DNA of 64,000 bases from Faecalibacterium sp. HTF-F (GCF_023347535.1 NZ_CP094473.1:930001-994000); one strand, 5' to 3'; positions 29,460 to 38,554 are shown, counted from the stretch's first letter. Made by a program: numbers and translations. The notes: generated by a model not told the origin, from the sequence alone.

Positions 29460-30269
29460 ATGAAAACTGTTGCACAGACTGTGATCGGAGCGGATCACTT
29501 CTATACCATTGCCGCACACACCGGCAATGTCATTCAGGCTGTGGAAGGCGTCAAGGGAGCCGGCACCGTCCGCTTGGGCAAGTACGAGCACAAGCCCGAG
29601 CAGGAGTGGAGCTTCATCCGTGTGGGAGACGGCGTTTACCGCATCCGCAACCGTGCTTCCGGCAAGCTGCTGGACCTGACCATGACCGGTACTGCCAACG
29701 GCACATGGCTGCATCTGTGGGAGGATGTGGGCGGCACCTCCCAGATGTGGACGGTCCAGCCCACCCCGGAAGGCAAGGTGCGCCTGCGCTCTTCTTGGGC
29801 AGGCGGCAAGTGCGTGGATACAGTCGGTATGGGCGCTGACGTGGGCACGGTGCTGCAGATCTGGCAGGAAGTGCCCGGTGCAGACGATCAGCTGTGGACC
29901 ATTGCCGAGGTAAAGGAGCGCGCAAAGCGTGCCGTCAAGAAGGCTGAAGAACCCGCTGCGGAAGCTGCAGCAGCTCCGGCAGAGGAAAAGGCACCGGCCA
30001 GGAAGCCTGCAGCCCGCAAGCCCCGGACCACCAAAAAGGCGGCTGCCGCCAAGGCAGAAGAGCCTAAGACCGCCGAAGCGGAAGAAACGGTGAAGGCAGA
30101 AGCTGCACCCGCAGAAAAGCCTGCCCGCAGGACCGCAGCCAAAAAGACTGCCGCCAAGGCAGCGGAAAAGGCTGAGCCTGCAAAGGCAGAGACCGCTGCA
30201 GAGGAAAAGCCTGCTGCGGAGAAGCCCAAGCGCAAGTGCGCACCCCGCAAGAAAAAAGAGACCGTCTGA
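29460..30269 (+). CDS. ricin B-type lectin domain fused to a histone H1-like tail
   Basis: A 268-residue protein in two parts. Residues 1-152 form a beta-trefoil: repeats with Gln-x-Trp ends (EQEWSFIRV, TSQMWTVQP, DDQLWTIAE), as in ricin-type lectins, which bind carbohydrate. Residues 153-268 are low-complexity Lys/Ala/Pro/Glu with KPAARKPRTTKKAAAAK-type motifs, like histone H1 or bacterial HU-fusion tails that bind DNA or other polyanions. There is no signal peptide or anchor, so it should be cytoplasmic unless exported by another route. AGGAGGG is seven bases ahead of the ATG. The combination is unusual and no function is assigned. Confidence 0.8.
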   Translation: MKTVAQTVIGADHFYTIAAHTGNVIQAVEGVKGAGTVRLGKYEHKPEQEWSFIRVGDGVYRIRNRASGKLLDLTMTGTANGTWLHLWEDVGGTSQMWTVQPTPEGKVRLRSSWAGGKCVDTVGMGADVGTVLQIWQEVPGADDQLWTIAEVKERAKRAVKKAEEPAAEAAAAPAEEKAPARKPAARKPRTTKKAAAAKAEEPKTAEAEETVKAEAAPAEKPARRTAAKKTAAKAAEKAEPAKAETAAEEKPAAEKPKRKCAPRKKKETV

Positions 30270-30290
30270 TCGCGGACGGCAAAAACGATA

Positions 30291-30342
30291 AAAGCAGCGC
30301 CCGCCGAGAGGTTCAAGCCCGGCGGGCGCTGCTGCTTTTATT
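30291..30342. terminator. strong terminator between convergent genes
   Basis: AAAGCAGCGCCCGCCG pairs with CGGCGGGCGCTGCTGCTTT, then TTATT. It serves the ricin-domain gene and possibly the opposing one. Confidence 0.85.
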
Positions 30343-30390
30343 CCGGAAGTGGCCCTGAAAAGGTTCCGGATTTTGCGTGCTGATCTATGG

Positions 30391-31266
30391 TCAGCCTGCC
30401 TTTTGCATGCTGTCGGCAGTGCTCTGCACAAACTGCAGCACGCTCTGGATGGTATCACGGATCTGCACCAGAGTCTGAATGTCCTCATCCTTCATGCGGG
30501 AGGTGGGCGCGGTGAGCACCACAGTCTGGGCACTTACGGTGCCGGTGAGCTGGATGCGGACCTGATGCTCCGGGATGGTCAGCAGGATGTGTACCGGGAG
30601 GGGATCCTCAAAGAATTTGCTCTTTTCAAAGCCGATGACCAGCACCGGGGCAGAAGCACTGGTGTCGCCGGTGTCCAGCTGATAGTAAAGGTAGCCGTCC
30701 AGCGCACCTTCCGGCTGCACGCGCTGCGGCTTTTTCTGCGGCAATTCAAATTCAGTCATGTCCTGCAGGCTGGTGGCCTCGGTACCAACGCCCAGAAGGC
30801 TGGCCAGCTGGGCCTGCGAGATATAATTGCCAAGGGTCCAGTCCGGCATCAGAAAGCTTGTCAGCGGGTAGCTGCCGGTGATGGAGGAGCGGATGTTCTT
30901 GTACAACTGCCCCACATCGTATAATGTCTCGCTGCCGCTGACGTACACGCGGGTGAGCGGGTCGGCGGGAATGACCGCGCCCGGGGCCGTGATGCTCAGC
31001 TGCAGAGCGTCCGGCGCGTACAGGCCGCTGACTGTGCCCTTTGTGGAGCCGGTTTTTTGCAGGATGGTGTACAGGGCGGGGGAATCGGCAGTGGATACCG
31101 CCTCGTAATCAAAGGTGAATGCCGCGCCGGCCTGCAGGGCTTTCACGCGGCGGGCCACCAGACTGTAGCCGACCGTAACGGCGATCACTGCGATCAGGGC
31201 AAGGCACAGGATCAGGATCAGTACCACGCGGCCGACACCGCGCTTTTTTTTGCGGGAAGATGCCAT
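30391..31266 (-). CDS. membrane-anchored protein of unknown function
   Basis: A 291-residue protein with a very basic N-terminus (MASSRKKKRGVGR) and one membrane segment at about residues 13-37, giving an N-in, C-out topology. The extracellular part of about 250 residues is mixed alpha/beta with segments such as LYDVGQLYKNIRSSITG and PEGALDGYLYYQLDTG, and ends in a helix. No catalytic motif or known domain is recognised. AGGAGG lies eight bases upstream of the ATG at 31266. Alone on its strand between the ricin-domain gene and the tRNA pair. Confidence 0.6.
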   Translation of the reverse strand: MASSRKKKRGVGRVVLILILCLALIAVIAVTVGYSLVARRVKALQAGAAFTFDYEAVSTADSPALYTILQKTGSTKGTVSGLYAPDALQLSITAPGAVIPADPLTRVYVSGSETLYDVGQLYKNIRSSITGSYPLTSFLMPDWTLGNYISQAQLASLLGVGTEATSLQDMTEFELPQKKPQRVQPEGALDGYLYYQLDTGDTSASAPVLVIGFEKSKFFEDPLPVHILLTIPEHQVRIQLTGTVSAQTVVLTAPTSRMKDEDIQTLVQIRDTIQSVLQFVQSTADSMQKAG

Positions 31267-31339
31267 AAGAAATCCTCCTTTTGTGAGAAGATATTTTATT
31301 CAGCATAGCGGAACGGCAGGCAAAAGTCAAGCGAAGCCG

Positions 31340-31379
31340 GATAAAACAAAAAGTCCGGAACCCAAAGGTTCCGGACTTC
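31340..31379 (-). terminator. terminator of the downstream tRNA-Ser unit
   Basis: AAGTCCGGAACC pairs with GGTTCCGGACTT directly after the tRNA 3' end, then TTTTTGTTTT on the minus strand. Confidence 0.85.
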
Positions 31380-31471
31380 TGGCGGAAAGATGGGGATTCG
31401 AACCCCAGAACGCTTTTGACACGTTACACGATTTCCAGTCGTGCGCCTTAGACCAACTCAGCCATCTTTCC
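31380..31471 (-). tRNA. tRNA-Ser (anticodon GGA)
   Basis: On the minus strand a 92-base cloverleaf begins GGAAAGATGGCTGAG, has the D-arm TTGGTCTAAGGC, an anticodon arm with loop CTGGAAA (anticodon GGA, reading UCC/UCU), a long class II variable arm (GTGTCAAAAGCGTTC region), the T-arm GGTTCGAATCC and an encoded CCA 3' end. The long variable arm confirms serine identity. Confidence 0.95.
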
Positions 31472-31501
31472 ATATTCAGTTGTGCGTCACAGCGCTCTAC
31501 T

Positions 31502-31530
31502 ATAATACCTGAAAGGTGCGCATTTGTCAA
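31502..31530 (-). promoter_or_regulatory. promoter of the downstream tRNA-Ser unit
   Basis: On the minus strand TTGACA and TATTAT are separated by 17 bases, about 30 bases upstream of the tRNA. Confidence 0.8.
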
Positions 31531-31561
31531 GCACTTTTTTTAAAATGAAAAATGAGCCGAT

Positions 31562-31597
31562 AAAACAAAAAATCCGGGACCCAAAGGTTCCGGATTT
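31562..31597 (-). terminator. terminator of the upstream tRNA-Ser unit
   Basis: AAATCCGG pairs with CCGGATTT, followed on the minus strand by TTTTTGTTTTA. It is nearly the same sequence as the terminator at 31340-31379. Confidence 0.85.
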
Positions 31598-31598
31598 C

Positions 31599-31690
31599 TG
31601 GCGGAAAGATGGGGATTCGAACCCCAGAACGCTTTTGACACGTTACACGATTTCCAGTCGTGCGCCTTAGACCAACTCAGCCATCTTTCC
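31599..31690 (-). tRNA. tRNA-Ser (anticodon GGA), second copy
   Basis: The 92 bases appear identical to the tRNA at 31380-31471, including the GGA anticodon, the variable arm and the encoded CCA. The two copies are offset by 219 bases and each has its own promoter and terminator. Confidence 0.95.
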
Positions 31691-31720
31691 ATATTCGGTT
31701 GTGCGCCGCAGCGCCACACT

Positions 31721-31749
31721 ATAATACCTGAAAGAACCGCTTTTGTCAA
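31721..31749 (-). promoter_or_regulatory. promoter of the upstream tRNA-Ser unit
   Basis: On the minus strand TTGACA, 17 bases, TATTAT, matching the promoter of the other copy in sequence and spacing. Confidence 0.8.
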
Positions 31750-31936
31750 GGATTTTTTGAAAAAAATGTTTTTTTCAAAACGACATCTCTGTGCAGGCAA
31801 AAAACGGCAAAAAATTCAGGGATGCAGCAAAAGCCCTTGACGAAGCGGTTGAACCGGACTATGATGAAGCAGGAGAGTACTGCGGCGGGAAATCTTTGCG
31901 GCCGCAGAGTGGAATAAAAAAGGAGGATGCTTTCTT

Positions 31937-32956
31937 ATGACTTATCCTGAAGTGCTGGCCAATGCCCGTGAGTGCATTGGCAAATACTGCAAGGCCTGCC
32001 CGGTGTGCAACGGCGTGGCCTGCAAAAACCAGATCCCGGGCCCCGGTGCCAAGGGCGTGGGCGATACCGCCATCCGCAATTATAATAAGTGGGCCGAGAT
32101 CCGTGTGAACATGGACACCCTGTGTGAGGGCGGCACGCCGGACACCCACGTGGAGCTGTTTGGCAAAAGCTTCAAGTACCCCTTCTTTGCAGGCCCGGTG
32201 GGTGCGGTGAACCTGCACTACTCCGAAGCCTACACCGATATGACCTATAACGATGTTCTGGTGCGCGCCTGTGCAGAAAATGGCATCGCGGCCTTTACCG
32301 GTGACGGCACCAACCCCACCGTGATGGAAATGGCCACCAAGGCCATCGGCGCGGCAGGCGGCTGCGGTGTGCCCACCATCAAGCCTTGGAACATCGACAC
32401 CATCAAGGAAAAAATGGCGCAGGCCAAGGCCAGCGGCTGCTTTGCCATGGCCATGGACGTGGACGCCGCCGGTCTGCCCTTCCTGAAGAACATGACTCCT
32501 CCGGCAGGCAGCAAGAGCGTGGAAGAGCTTGCCGAGATCGTCAAGCTGGCCGAGCGGCCCTTTATCGTCAAGGGCGTTATGACGGTCAAAGGCGCACAAA
32601 AGGCAAAGGAAGCCGGTGCTGCTGCCATCGTGGTATCCAACCACGGCGGCCGTGTGCTGGACCAGTGCCCTGCCACTGCCGAGGTGCTGCCCGAGATCGC
32701 AGCAGCCCTCAAGGGCACCGGCGTGAAGGTGCTGGTGGACGGCGGCATCCGCACCGGTGTGGATGTGTTCAAGGCACTGGCGCTGGGCGCAGACGGCGTG
32801 CTGATCTGCCGACCGTTCGTTACGGCTGTGTATGGCGGCGGCGAAGAGGGCGTGAAGTGCTACATCGACAAGCTGGCCGGTGAGCTGGCTGACACCATGC
32901 AGATGTGCGGTGCACATTCTCTGGCGGAGATCACGCCGGATATGGTGCGGGTTTGA
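31937..32956 (+). CDS. FMN-dependent alpha-hydroxy-acid dehydrogenase
   Basis: A 339-residue TIM-barrel flavoprotein of the lactate/glycolate oxidase family, which oxidises 2-hydroxy acids to 2-oxo acids. Family motifs are VKGVMTVKGAQKAKEAGA, the catalytic SNHGGRVLDQ (His in SNHGGR), and the FMN phosphate-binding VLVDGGIRTG. The N-terminus carries a cysteine cluster, CKACPVCNGVAC, at about 19-30, not present in classical lactate oxidase. The protein is shorter than LldD and lacks a membrane anchor. AAGGAGG lies 11 bases upstream of the ATG. In an anaerobe the electron acceptor is unlikely to be oxygen; it is unknown. Confidence 0.85.
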   Translation: MTYPEVLANARECIGKYCKACPVCNGVACKNQIPGPGAKGVGDTAIRNYNKWAEIRVNMDTLCEGGTPDTHVELFGKSFKYPFFAGPVGAVNLHYSEAYTDMTYNDVLVRACAENGIAAFTGDGTNPTVMEMATKAIGAAGGCGVPTIKPWNIDTIKEKMAQAKASGCFAMAMDVDAAGLPFLKNMTPPAGSKSVEELAEIVKLAERPFIVKGVMTVKGAQKAKEAGAAAIVVSNHGGRVLDQCPATAEVLPEIAAALKGTGVKVLVDGGIRTGVDVFKALALGADGVLICRPFVTAVYGGGEEGVKCYIDKLAGELADTMQMCGAHSLAEITPDMVRV

Positions 32957-33016
32957 GTAGAACCATTTAAAATGCGCTCCGCTCTGAGCATATCAGCGGA
33001 AAAATTTTTGTACTTG

Positions 33017-33056
33017 TAAATCGGCAAAGCCTGCGGGCTTTGCCGATTTACTTTTT
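33017..33056 (+). terminator. terminator of the hydroxy-acid dehydrogenase gene
   Basis: TAAATCGGCAAAGC pairs perfectly with GCTTTGCCGATTTA around a 6-base loop, then CTTTTT. Confidence 0.85.
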
Positions 33057-33111
33057 CACGGGAAGGGTCGGAACGGAAAGCAGCATCTGCTTCATGAAAT
33101 TGAGTTTCCCG

Positions 33112-34125
33112 TTACGACCCCATCCTGTGCAGCTGTGTTCCGGGGTAGTAATGCGCTAATATATCCGCATAGTCTGCGTCCTGCTCTGCCATGGCCTTTG
33201 CACCCCACTGGCTCAGGCCCACGCCGTGGCCGTAACCCCGGGTGGTAAAGCTGAAGTTTCCACTCTGGTACTGCACGGTAAAGCAGGTGCTGCGCAGACC
33301 CAGTGCCTGACGCAGGGCTGTGCCGGAAACGGTCTGTCCGCAGACGGTGAGCGATTTTGTGTAACCGGAGGAGGTCTGTTCGACCGGGCCGAACCAGCTT
33401 TCCGGTGCGGTGAGATCGGCCGTGATGCCAAGGCCGGAAAAAGCCTGCTGCACCTGCGCGGCAGAAAATACAGCAGTATACTGATAATTATCAGCGGAAA
33501 GGTCAGTGCCGCTGTCCACCGGGATCAGATAGGGCAGGGCGGTGCCCCACACATTTTCGCTGGCCTCTGTCCGGCCGTTGGAAATGGCAAAATAGCTGGT
33601 GCAGGCGGGGGCGTTATCGTAAAAAAGAAGATCGTTCAGGACCTCGTCCACAAGGGCCGAGAGCCGGGCATAGTTCTGCTCGTAGGCGGTGCCCCAGTAA
33701 CTGCGCAGCACCGGTTCGGTCAGACAGCCCTGACGCCGGGCAGGATCAACGGTGAGCCATGCACCGCTTTGCAGGGCGGCATGATCCCGGCAGTAGAGCG
33801 CGTAGGTGTGGGCAGCAACAGCCTGTGCCTTGAGTGCCTCGTCCGGCCAGCTGACCGGCATTTCGGCGGCGACAGCCCCCAGAACGTATTCCCGGCGGGA
33901 GAGCTGCACTACCTTTCCGGCGGACTGATCCTCCACCGGAAAGGTTTCGGCGTCTGCGGAAGGAAGGTCTTTTGGCTGCGATGTGGGCAGCTCAGGCACA
34001 GAAGATGCTGCGGGCAGAGGCGCTGTATGGCCCAGCACAGCCCGCGTGACCCGGTAGGCGGCCAGAGGCAGAGCACTGCCCAGAACCAGCAGGACTGCAA
34101 AGATCAGCAGAAATAACTTTTTCAT
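33112..34125 (-). CDS. SpoIID/LytB domain protein
   Basis: SpoIID-type proteins are membrane-anchored lytic transglycosylases that cut stem-peptide-free glycan strands. The 337-residue product has an N-terminal membrane segment (KKLFLLIFAVLLVLGSALPL, about 2-21), a linker, and the SpoIID core: YVLGAVAAEMPVSWPDEALKAQ with the catalytic-type Glu, AVAAHTYAL, YFAISNGRTEASENVWG and the C-terminal GYGHGVGLSQWGA. MKKLFLL at 34125 is the start, with GGAGGGG 10 bases upstream. No SpoIIP/SpoIIM or other sporulation gene is nearby, so the role may be vegetative wall turnover rather than engulfment. Confidence 0.9.
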   Translation of the reverse strand: MKKLFLLIFAVLLVLGSALPLAAYRVTRAVLGHTAPLPAASSVPELPTSQPKDLPSADAETFPVEDQSAGKVVQLSRREYVLGAVAAEMPVSWPDEALKAQAVAAHTYALYCRDHAALQSGAWLTVDPARRQGCLTEPVLRSYWGTAYEQNYARLSALVDEVLNDLLFYDNAPACTSYFAISNGRTEASENVWGTALPYLIPVDSGTDLSADNYQYTAVFSAAQVQQAFSGLGITADLTAPESWFGPVEQTSSGYTKSLTVCGQTVSGTALRQALGLRSTCFTVQYQSGNFSFTTRGYGHGVGLSQWGAKAMAEQDADYADILAHYYPGTQLHRMGS

Positions 34126-34287
34126 AGTCCAAACCCCTCCGACAGCGGTGTTTTTTAAATCAGAATACCGGATACACCCTGAAAAAAGATGCGAAACAGG
34201 GAGAACGTCTTTTGCAGCGCAAGCCAAAAAAGGTGATGAGCGGGCAGTTTGTGTGCCAGATGATGCACTTGATGCTTGAATTTACTC

Positions 34288-34315
34288 TTCAAAAGCGATA
34301 TCATAGAATTATACC
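34288..34315 (+). promoter_or_regulatory. possible citrate synthase promoter
   Basis: TTCAAA and TATACC separated by 16 bases, about 58 bases upstream of the gltA start. Confidence 0.4.
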
Positions 34316-34372
34316 CATCACAGAGGATGGGCGGGAAAGTATAAGAAATAGGACGAAAGGAGAATCCCCCGT

Positions 34373-35743
34373 ATGAATTTTGCACATTCAGAAGTGGCTG
34401 CACTGGACCAGAACACGATGCGGACGTTGTGTGAGGAATATGTGGCCAATAACTACATCGACCCGGAGACGAGTGAGCGTCTGGGCGTCAAGCGCGGCCT
34501 GCGCAACCCGGACGGCACCGGCGTTCTGGCTGGCCTGACCAATGTCTGTGACGTTGTGGGTTATAAGAAGGATCAGGAAGGCCATGTGATCCCCACTCCC
34601 GGCAAGCTGATCTACCGCGGCGTCAACATCAACGAGATCGTGGACGAGGCCTACCGCAACGACCGCTTTGTGTTTGAAGAGGTGATCTGGCTGCTGCTGT
34701 TCGGCAGCCTGCCCAACCGGGAGCAGCTGGATGATTTCTGTGAGATCCTGGCAGAGCACCGCGCCCTGCCGGAAGGCTTCATGGACACCATGAACGCCCC
34801 CTCGCCCAATATCATGAACAAGATGCAGCGCTGCGTGCTGGGCCTTTACTCTTATGATGAGCACGCCGAGGATCTGAGCCTGGAGAATATCCTGAACCAG
34901 AGCATCAATCTGATCGCCAGCATGCCCACCATGATGGTGAACGCATACCAGATGAAGCGCCGCTACTACGATAAGCAGAGCATGTTCTTCCATCTGCCCA
35001 AGCCCGGCCAGAGCACGGCGGAGCACATCCTGAGCACCTACCGTCCGGATCAGAAGTTCACCCACGAGGAAGCAAAGCTGCTGGATATGTGCCTGCTGGT
35101 GCACGCCGACCACGGCGGTGGCAACTGCTCCACCTTTACCACCCGTGTGCTGTCCTCCTCCGGCACCGATACCTACTCTGCGATCGCGGCGGCCATCGGT
35201 GCGCTGAAGGGTCCCAAGCACGGCGGTGCCAACCTGATGGTGAACCGTCAGCTGAAGGATATCCTCAAGCATGTTGAAAACCCCGAGGACGACGATGAAG
35301 TTCGCGAGTATCTGCGCCGCATCCTGCGCAAGCAGGCGGGCGATGGCTCCGGTCTGATCTACGGCATGGGCCACGCGGTGTATACCATCAGCGACCCCCG
35401 TGAGGTGGTCCTGAAACAGCGTGCCCGCCATCTGGCTTACGAGAAGGGCTTTGAGGAAGAGTACAACATGCTGTGCAGCATCGAGCGGCTGGCCCCCGGC
35501 ATCTTTGCCGAGGAAAAGGGCAGCACCAAGCCGGTGTGCGCCAACGTGGACCTGTTCAGCGGCCTGATCTACAATATGCTGGGCATTTCCGAGGATATCT
35601 ACACCCCGTTGTTTGCCATTGCCCGTGTGCCCGGCTGGTGTGCACACCGCGTGGAAGAGGTGGTATTCGCCAACCGCATCATTCGCCCCGCTTACAAGTA
35701 TCTGGGCGTGCGCCAGAAATATAAGCCGATCGAGGAACGCTGA
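34373..35743 (+). CDS. gltA: citrate (Si)-synthase
   Basis: Condenses acetyl-CoA with oxaloacetate to citrate, which in a fermenting anaerobe serves 2-oxoglutarate and glutamate synthesis. The 456-residue protein is longer than canonical type I because of an N-terminal extension and insertions, a form seen in Clostridia. Active-site motifs are HADHGGGNCSTFTTR, GALKGPKHGGAN, GMGHAVYTISDPR and the Asp/Arg region VDLFSGLIYNMLGI. AAGGAG lies about nine bases before the ATG. It overlaps the next gene by one base (TGATG), indicating translational coupling. Confidence 0.93.
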   Translation: MNFAHSEVAALDQNTMRTLCEEYVANNYIDPETSERLGVKRGLRNPDGTGVLAGLTNVCDVVGYKKDQEGHVIPTPGKLIYRGVNINEIVDEAYRNDRFVFEEVIWLLLFGSLPNREQLDDFCEILAEHRALPEGFMDTMNAPSPNIMNKMQRCVLGLYSYDEHAEDLSLENILNQSINLIASMPTMMVNAYQMKRRYYDKQSMFFHLPKPGQSTAEHILSTYRPDQKFTHEEAKLLDMCLLVHADHGGGNCSTFTTRVLSSSGTDTYSAIAAAIGALKGPKHGGANLMVNRQLKDILKHVENPEDDDEVREYLRRILRKQAGDGSGLIYGMGHAVYTISDPREVVLKQRARHLAYEKGFEEEYNMLCSIERLAPGIFAEEKGSTKPVCANVDLFSGLIYNMLGISEDIYTPLFAIARVPGWCAHRVEEVVFANRIIRPAYKYLGVRQKYKPIEER

Positions 35744-36525
35744 TGAATCCTTCTGTTTTGTTCGTTTTTATCCTGAGTGCTCTGCTGGGCGTGCTGCGCG
35801 CGGCAGATCTGGCCTTTGGCACCGATGCCGTTACCGGCCTGTGTCTGGTGGGCTCGGTGTGGTGGCGTTATCTGGCGCTGGGTATTGTGGTACTGGCTGC
35901 AGTGCTCGTGGGCCGTACACAGCCTTCCCGCTCTGAAGCGGTGCGCAGCCGCAGGCCGCTGGCCGGTGTGCTGGCGTTTGCCGGTGCAGTATGTTTTCTG
36001 GCCGCAGCGGGTGCACAGATCGCGCTGGGTGCAGCTTCCGGTCTGGGCGGCTTTGTGCGGTGTATTCTGGAATGCGTGTGCTCTGTGTGGCTCAGCACGA
36101 TGGGCCGCTGCTGGCTGAGCCCTGACGCGTGGAAGAAGCCCTTCGGCGGGCTGTACCTTGCCGTTGCAGGAAGCCTGCTGTTCTATTGGAACGTACTGAT
36201 GCGCTTTATGGAGAACAGCTCCAGCTGGCACCGGGTGCAGCCGACAGCTGCAGTGTGGCAGATGCTGGCAGTGCTGGTGTTTCTGGCAGCACTGGCTCGG
36301 GCACTGCATATCCCGCAGCCGGACAATGGCAGAACACTGTGTGCAGCCGGGCTTGCCGCCTTTGCGCTGGGCCTGTGCTGGCAGCTGCCCCAGTGCTTTG
36401 CGCTGCTGGCAGGCAATGGTATGGGCCTTGCTGTGATGCCTGACTTTTTTGCAGGGCTGGGCCTTTGCTGTGTGGGCGGCATTGGCGGCGTGTGCGCTGC
36501 AGCCTGCCTGAACAGACAGAGCTGA
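35743..36525 (+). CDS. polytopic membrane protein coupled to citrate synthase
   Basis: A 260-residue protein with roughly seven hydrophobic segments (at about 3-20, 40-57, 74-98, 103-118, 134-152, 166-183, 205-255) and short polar loops. No transporter or enzyme signature is recognised. The start codon overlaps the gltA stop, so it is co-translated. Whether it is functionally tied to citrate or merely a hitchhiker is unknown. Confidence 0.65.
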   Translation: MNPSVLFVFILSALLGVLRAADLAFGTDAVTGLCLVGSVWWRYLALGIVVLAAVLVGRTQPSRSEAVRSRRPLAGVLAFAGAVCFLAAAGAQIALGAASGLGGFVRCILECVCSVWLSTMGRCWLSPDAWKKPFGGLYLAVAGSLLFYWNVLMRFMENSSSWHRVQPTAAVWQMLAVLVFLAALARALHIPQPDNGRTLCAAGLAAFALGLCWQLPQCFALLAGNGMGLAVMPDFFAGLGLCCVGGIGGVCAAACLNRQS

Positions 36526-36639
36526 CAAAAGTACTGGCACTCCGTTGGTGCAATTGCCCAAAACCGGCGAGTGAAAGGAAGCAAAATCGTACAAAAGCAA
36601 AAAATGATGGAAATGTCTTGTTAATTTTTTGGCAGACAC

Positions 36640-36668
36640 TTGAAACTTTCTGCGTTTTGGTCTAAAAT
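36640..36668 (+). promoter_or_regulatory. gap promoter
   Basis: TTGAAA and TAAAAT separated by 17 bases, about 55 bases upstream of the start. Confidence 0.75.
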
Positions 36669-36723
36669 AAAGATACCGTGATTTATCCGATTATGGGTAA
36701 AATAATTAGGAGGTACTATTAAC

Positions 36724-37755
36724 ATGGCTGTTAGAGTTGCTATCAATGGTTTCGGTCGTATTGGTCGTCTGGCTTTCCGTCAGATGTTTGATGCTGAGGG
36801 TTACGAGGTCGTCGCAATCAACGACCTGACCAGCCCCAAGATGCTGGCTCACCTGCTGAAGTACGATACTGCTCAGGGTTCTTTCTGCGGCAAGATCGGC
36901 GAAGGCAAGCACACTGTCGAGGCTACCGAGGACTCCATCATTGTTGACGGTAAGGAAATCAAGATCTACGCTGTTAAGGATGCAAAGGATGCTCCCTGGG
37001 GCGAACTGAACGTTGACGTCGTTCTGGAGTGCACCGGCTTCTACACCAGCAAGGAGAAGAGCATGGCTCACATCCAGGCTGGCGCAAAGAAGGTTGTTAT
37101 CTCTGCTCCCGCAGGCAACGATCTGAAGACTATTGTCTTCTCCGTCAACGAGAAGACCCTGACCGCTGAGGATCAGGTCATTTCTGCTGCTTCCTGCACC
37201 ACCAACTGCCTGGCTCCCATGGCTAACACCCTGAACAAGACCTACCCCATCGTCTCCGGTATCATGACCACTGTTCATGCTTACACCGGCGACCAGATGA
37301 TCCTGGATGGTCCTCAGCGCAAGGGCGATCTGCGCCGTGCTCGTGCTGGCGCACAGAACATCGTTCCCAACACCACCGGTGCTGCTAAGGCTATCGGCCT
37401 GGTCATCCCCGAGCTGAACGGCAAGCTGATCGGCTCTGCTCAGCGTGTGCCTGTTCCCACCGGCTCTACCACCATTCTGGTTGCTGTCGTCAAGGGCAAG
37501 GACGTCACCAAGGAGTCCATCAATGCTGCTATGAAGGCTGCTACTTCTGAGTCCTTCGGCTACAACGAGGATCAGATCGTTTCTTCTGATGTCATCGGCA
37601 TGCGTTATGGCTCTCTGTTCGATGCTACCCAGACTATGGTCGCTAAGATCGACGACGACACCTATCAGGTTCAGGTCGTGTCTTGGTACGACAACGAGAA
37701 CTCCTACACCTCTCAGATGGTCCGTACCATTAAGTACTTCGCTGAGAACTGCTAA
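36724..37755 (+). CDS. gap: glyceraldehyde-3-phosphate dehydrogenase
   Basis: Phosphorylating, NAD-linked glycolytic GAPDH. The 343-residue protein starts [19 protein letters not shown] (Rossmann NAD site) and has the catalytic [14 protein letters not shown] with the active Cys near 158, followed by [13 protein letters not shown] and [19 protein letters not shown] is eight to nine bases before the ATG. Codon choice (GCT, TCT, GTT, GGT, AAG) differs sharply from the C/G-ending neighbours, as expected for one of the most highly expressed genes. It is monocistronic, with a strong terminator. Confidence 0.97.
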   Translation: MAVRVAINGFGRIGRLAFRQMFDAEGYEVVAINDLTSPKMLAHLLKYDTAQGSFCGKIGEGKHTVEATEDSIIVDGKEIKIYAVKDAKDAPWGELNVDVVLECTGFYTSKEKSMAHIQAGAKKVVISAPAGNDLKTIVFSVNEKTLTAEDQVISAASCTTNCLAPMANTLNKTYPIVSGIMTTVHAYTGDQMILDGPQRKGDLRRARAGAQNIVPNTTGAAKAIGLVIPELNGKLIGSAQRVPVPTGSTTILVAVVKGKDVTKESINAAMKAATSESFGYNEDQIVSSDVIGMRYGSLFDATQTMVAKIDDDTYQVQVVSWYDNENSYTSQMVRTIKYFAENC

Positions 37756-37865
37756 TCACAGCTCTACGCTCAAAAGTGCTTGAGGTGCCGTGCTGAATGA
37801 CAACTAGTATTGGCTTTGCTGATACGAACATGCTGTGATCGGTACGACAACAGGATAACGAGTTC

Positions 37866-37914
37866 AACACCCTTCTTTTTGCGGATTTCCGTGAGAGGAA
37901 GGGTGTTTTTTTGC
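37866..37914 (+). terminator. gap terminator
   Basis: AACACCCTTC pairs with GAAGGGTGTT, followed by seven T residues. Confidence 0.8.
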
Positions 37915-38226
37915 TTGCGGAATTCTGGATTGCTGCTTTTTTGTCTGGACAATGGTTGATTTGTTTATGCGAGAAAATATGCATTTTTTCAGGCTGGATG
38001 GATAAATTCGAATAGTAATGGCGGTGAGAAGGCAAATACAGAAAGAATGAAAAAATGAGGGGTAACGTTGATTTTTGGTCAAAGGAAAAGAGGCTTTGTC
38101 GAAGAATTAAAACAGGCAATAGATGAAAAAGGAAATCTCTTGACGAATTGGGTATTTTAGCAAGAAAATGCGTAAAATAGACTGAAATCTTATCCGTAAA
38201 ATGAGCAACGATAGTGCAACGAAGTA

Positions 38227-38255
38227 TTGTATGCAAGAAGAAAACATGCTAAAAT
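38227..38255 (+). promoter_or_regulatory. candidate promoter of the polysaccharide locus
   Basis: TTGTAT and TAAAAT separated by 17 bases. It would give a leader of about 550 bases before the first glycosyltransferase fragment. Confidence 0.5.
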
Positions 38256-38554
38256 AATACTGATAACAACAGGCTGAAATTGGTGGAAAGTTGGTATCGA
38301 AAGGTTACTCAAAGAACGAAATCTCCTGAGTTGCGGTTGGGGGAAATAAGTATGCTTTTGGTGAGTGGGAGAACAGAAAAACATCTGTACTTTCGAGCAG
38401 AGAAACTGCGCAGAATTAAATCACATGGATGAGATACCCTGGGCGAAAGATCGTCCGGGGTTATTGTGGTACAAAAACAACATAAAATCAAATTTGGAAA
38501 TCCAGAGGACAAAGCGGGTGAAATGGATTCGATTGCGGAGAATACAGAACCCGT

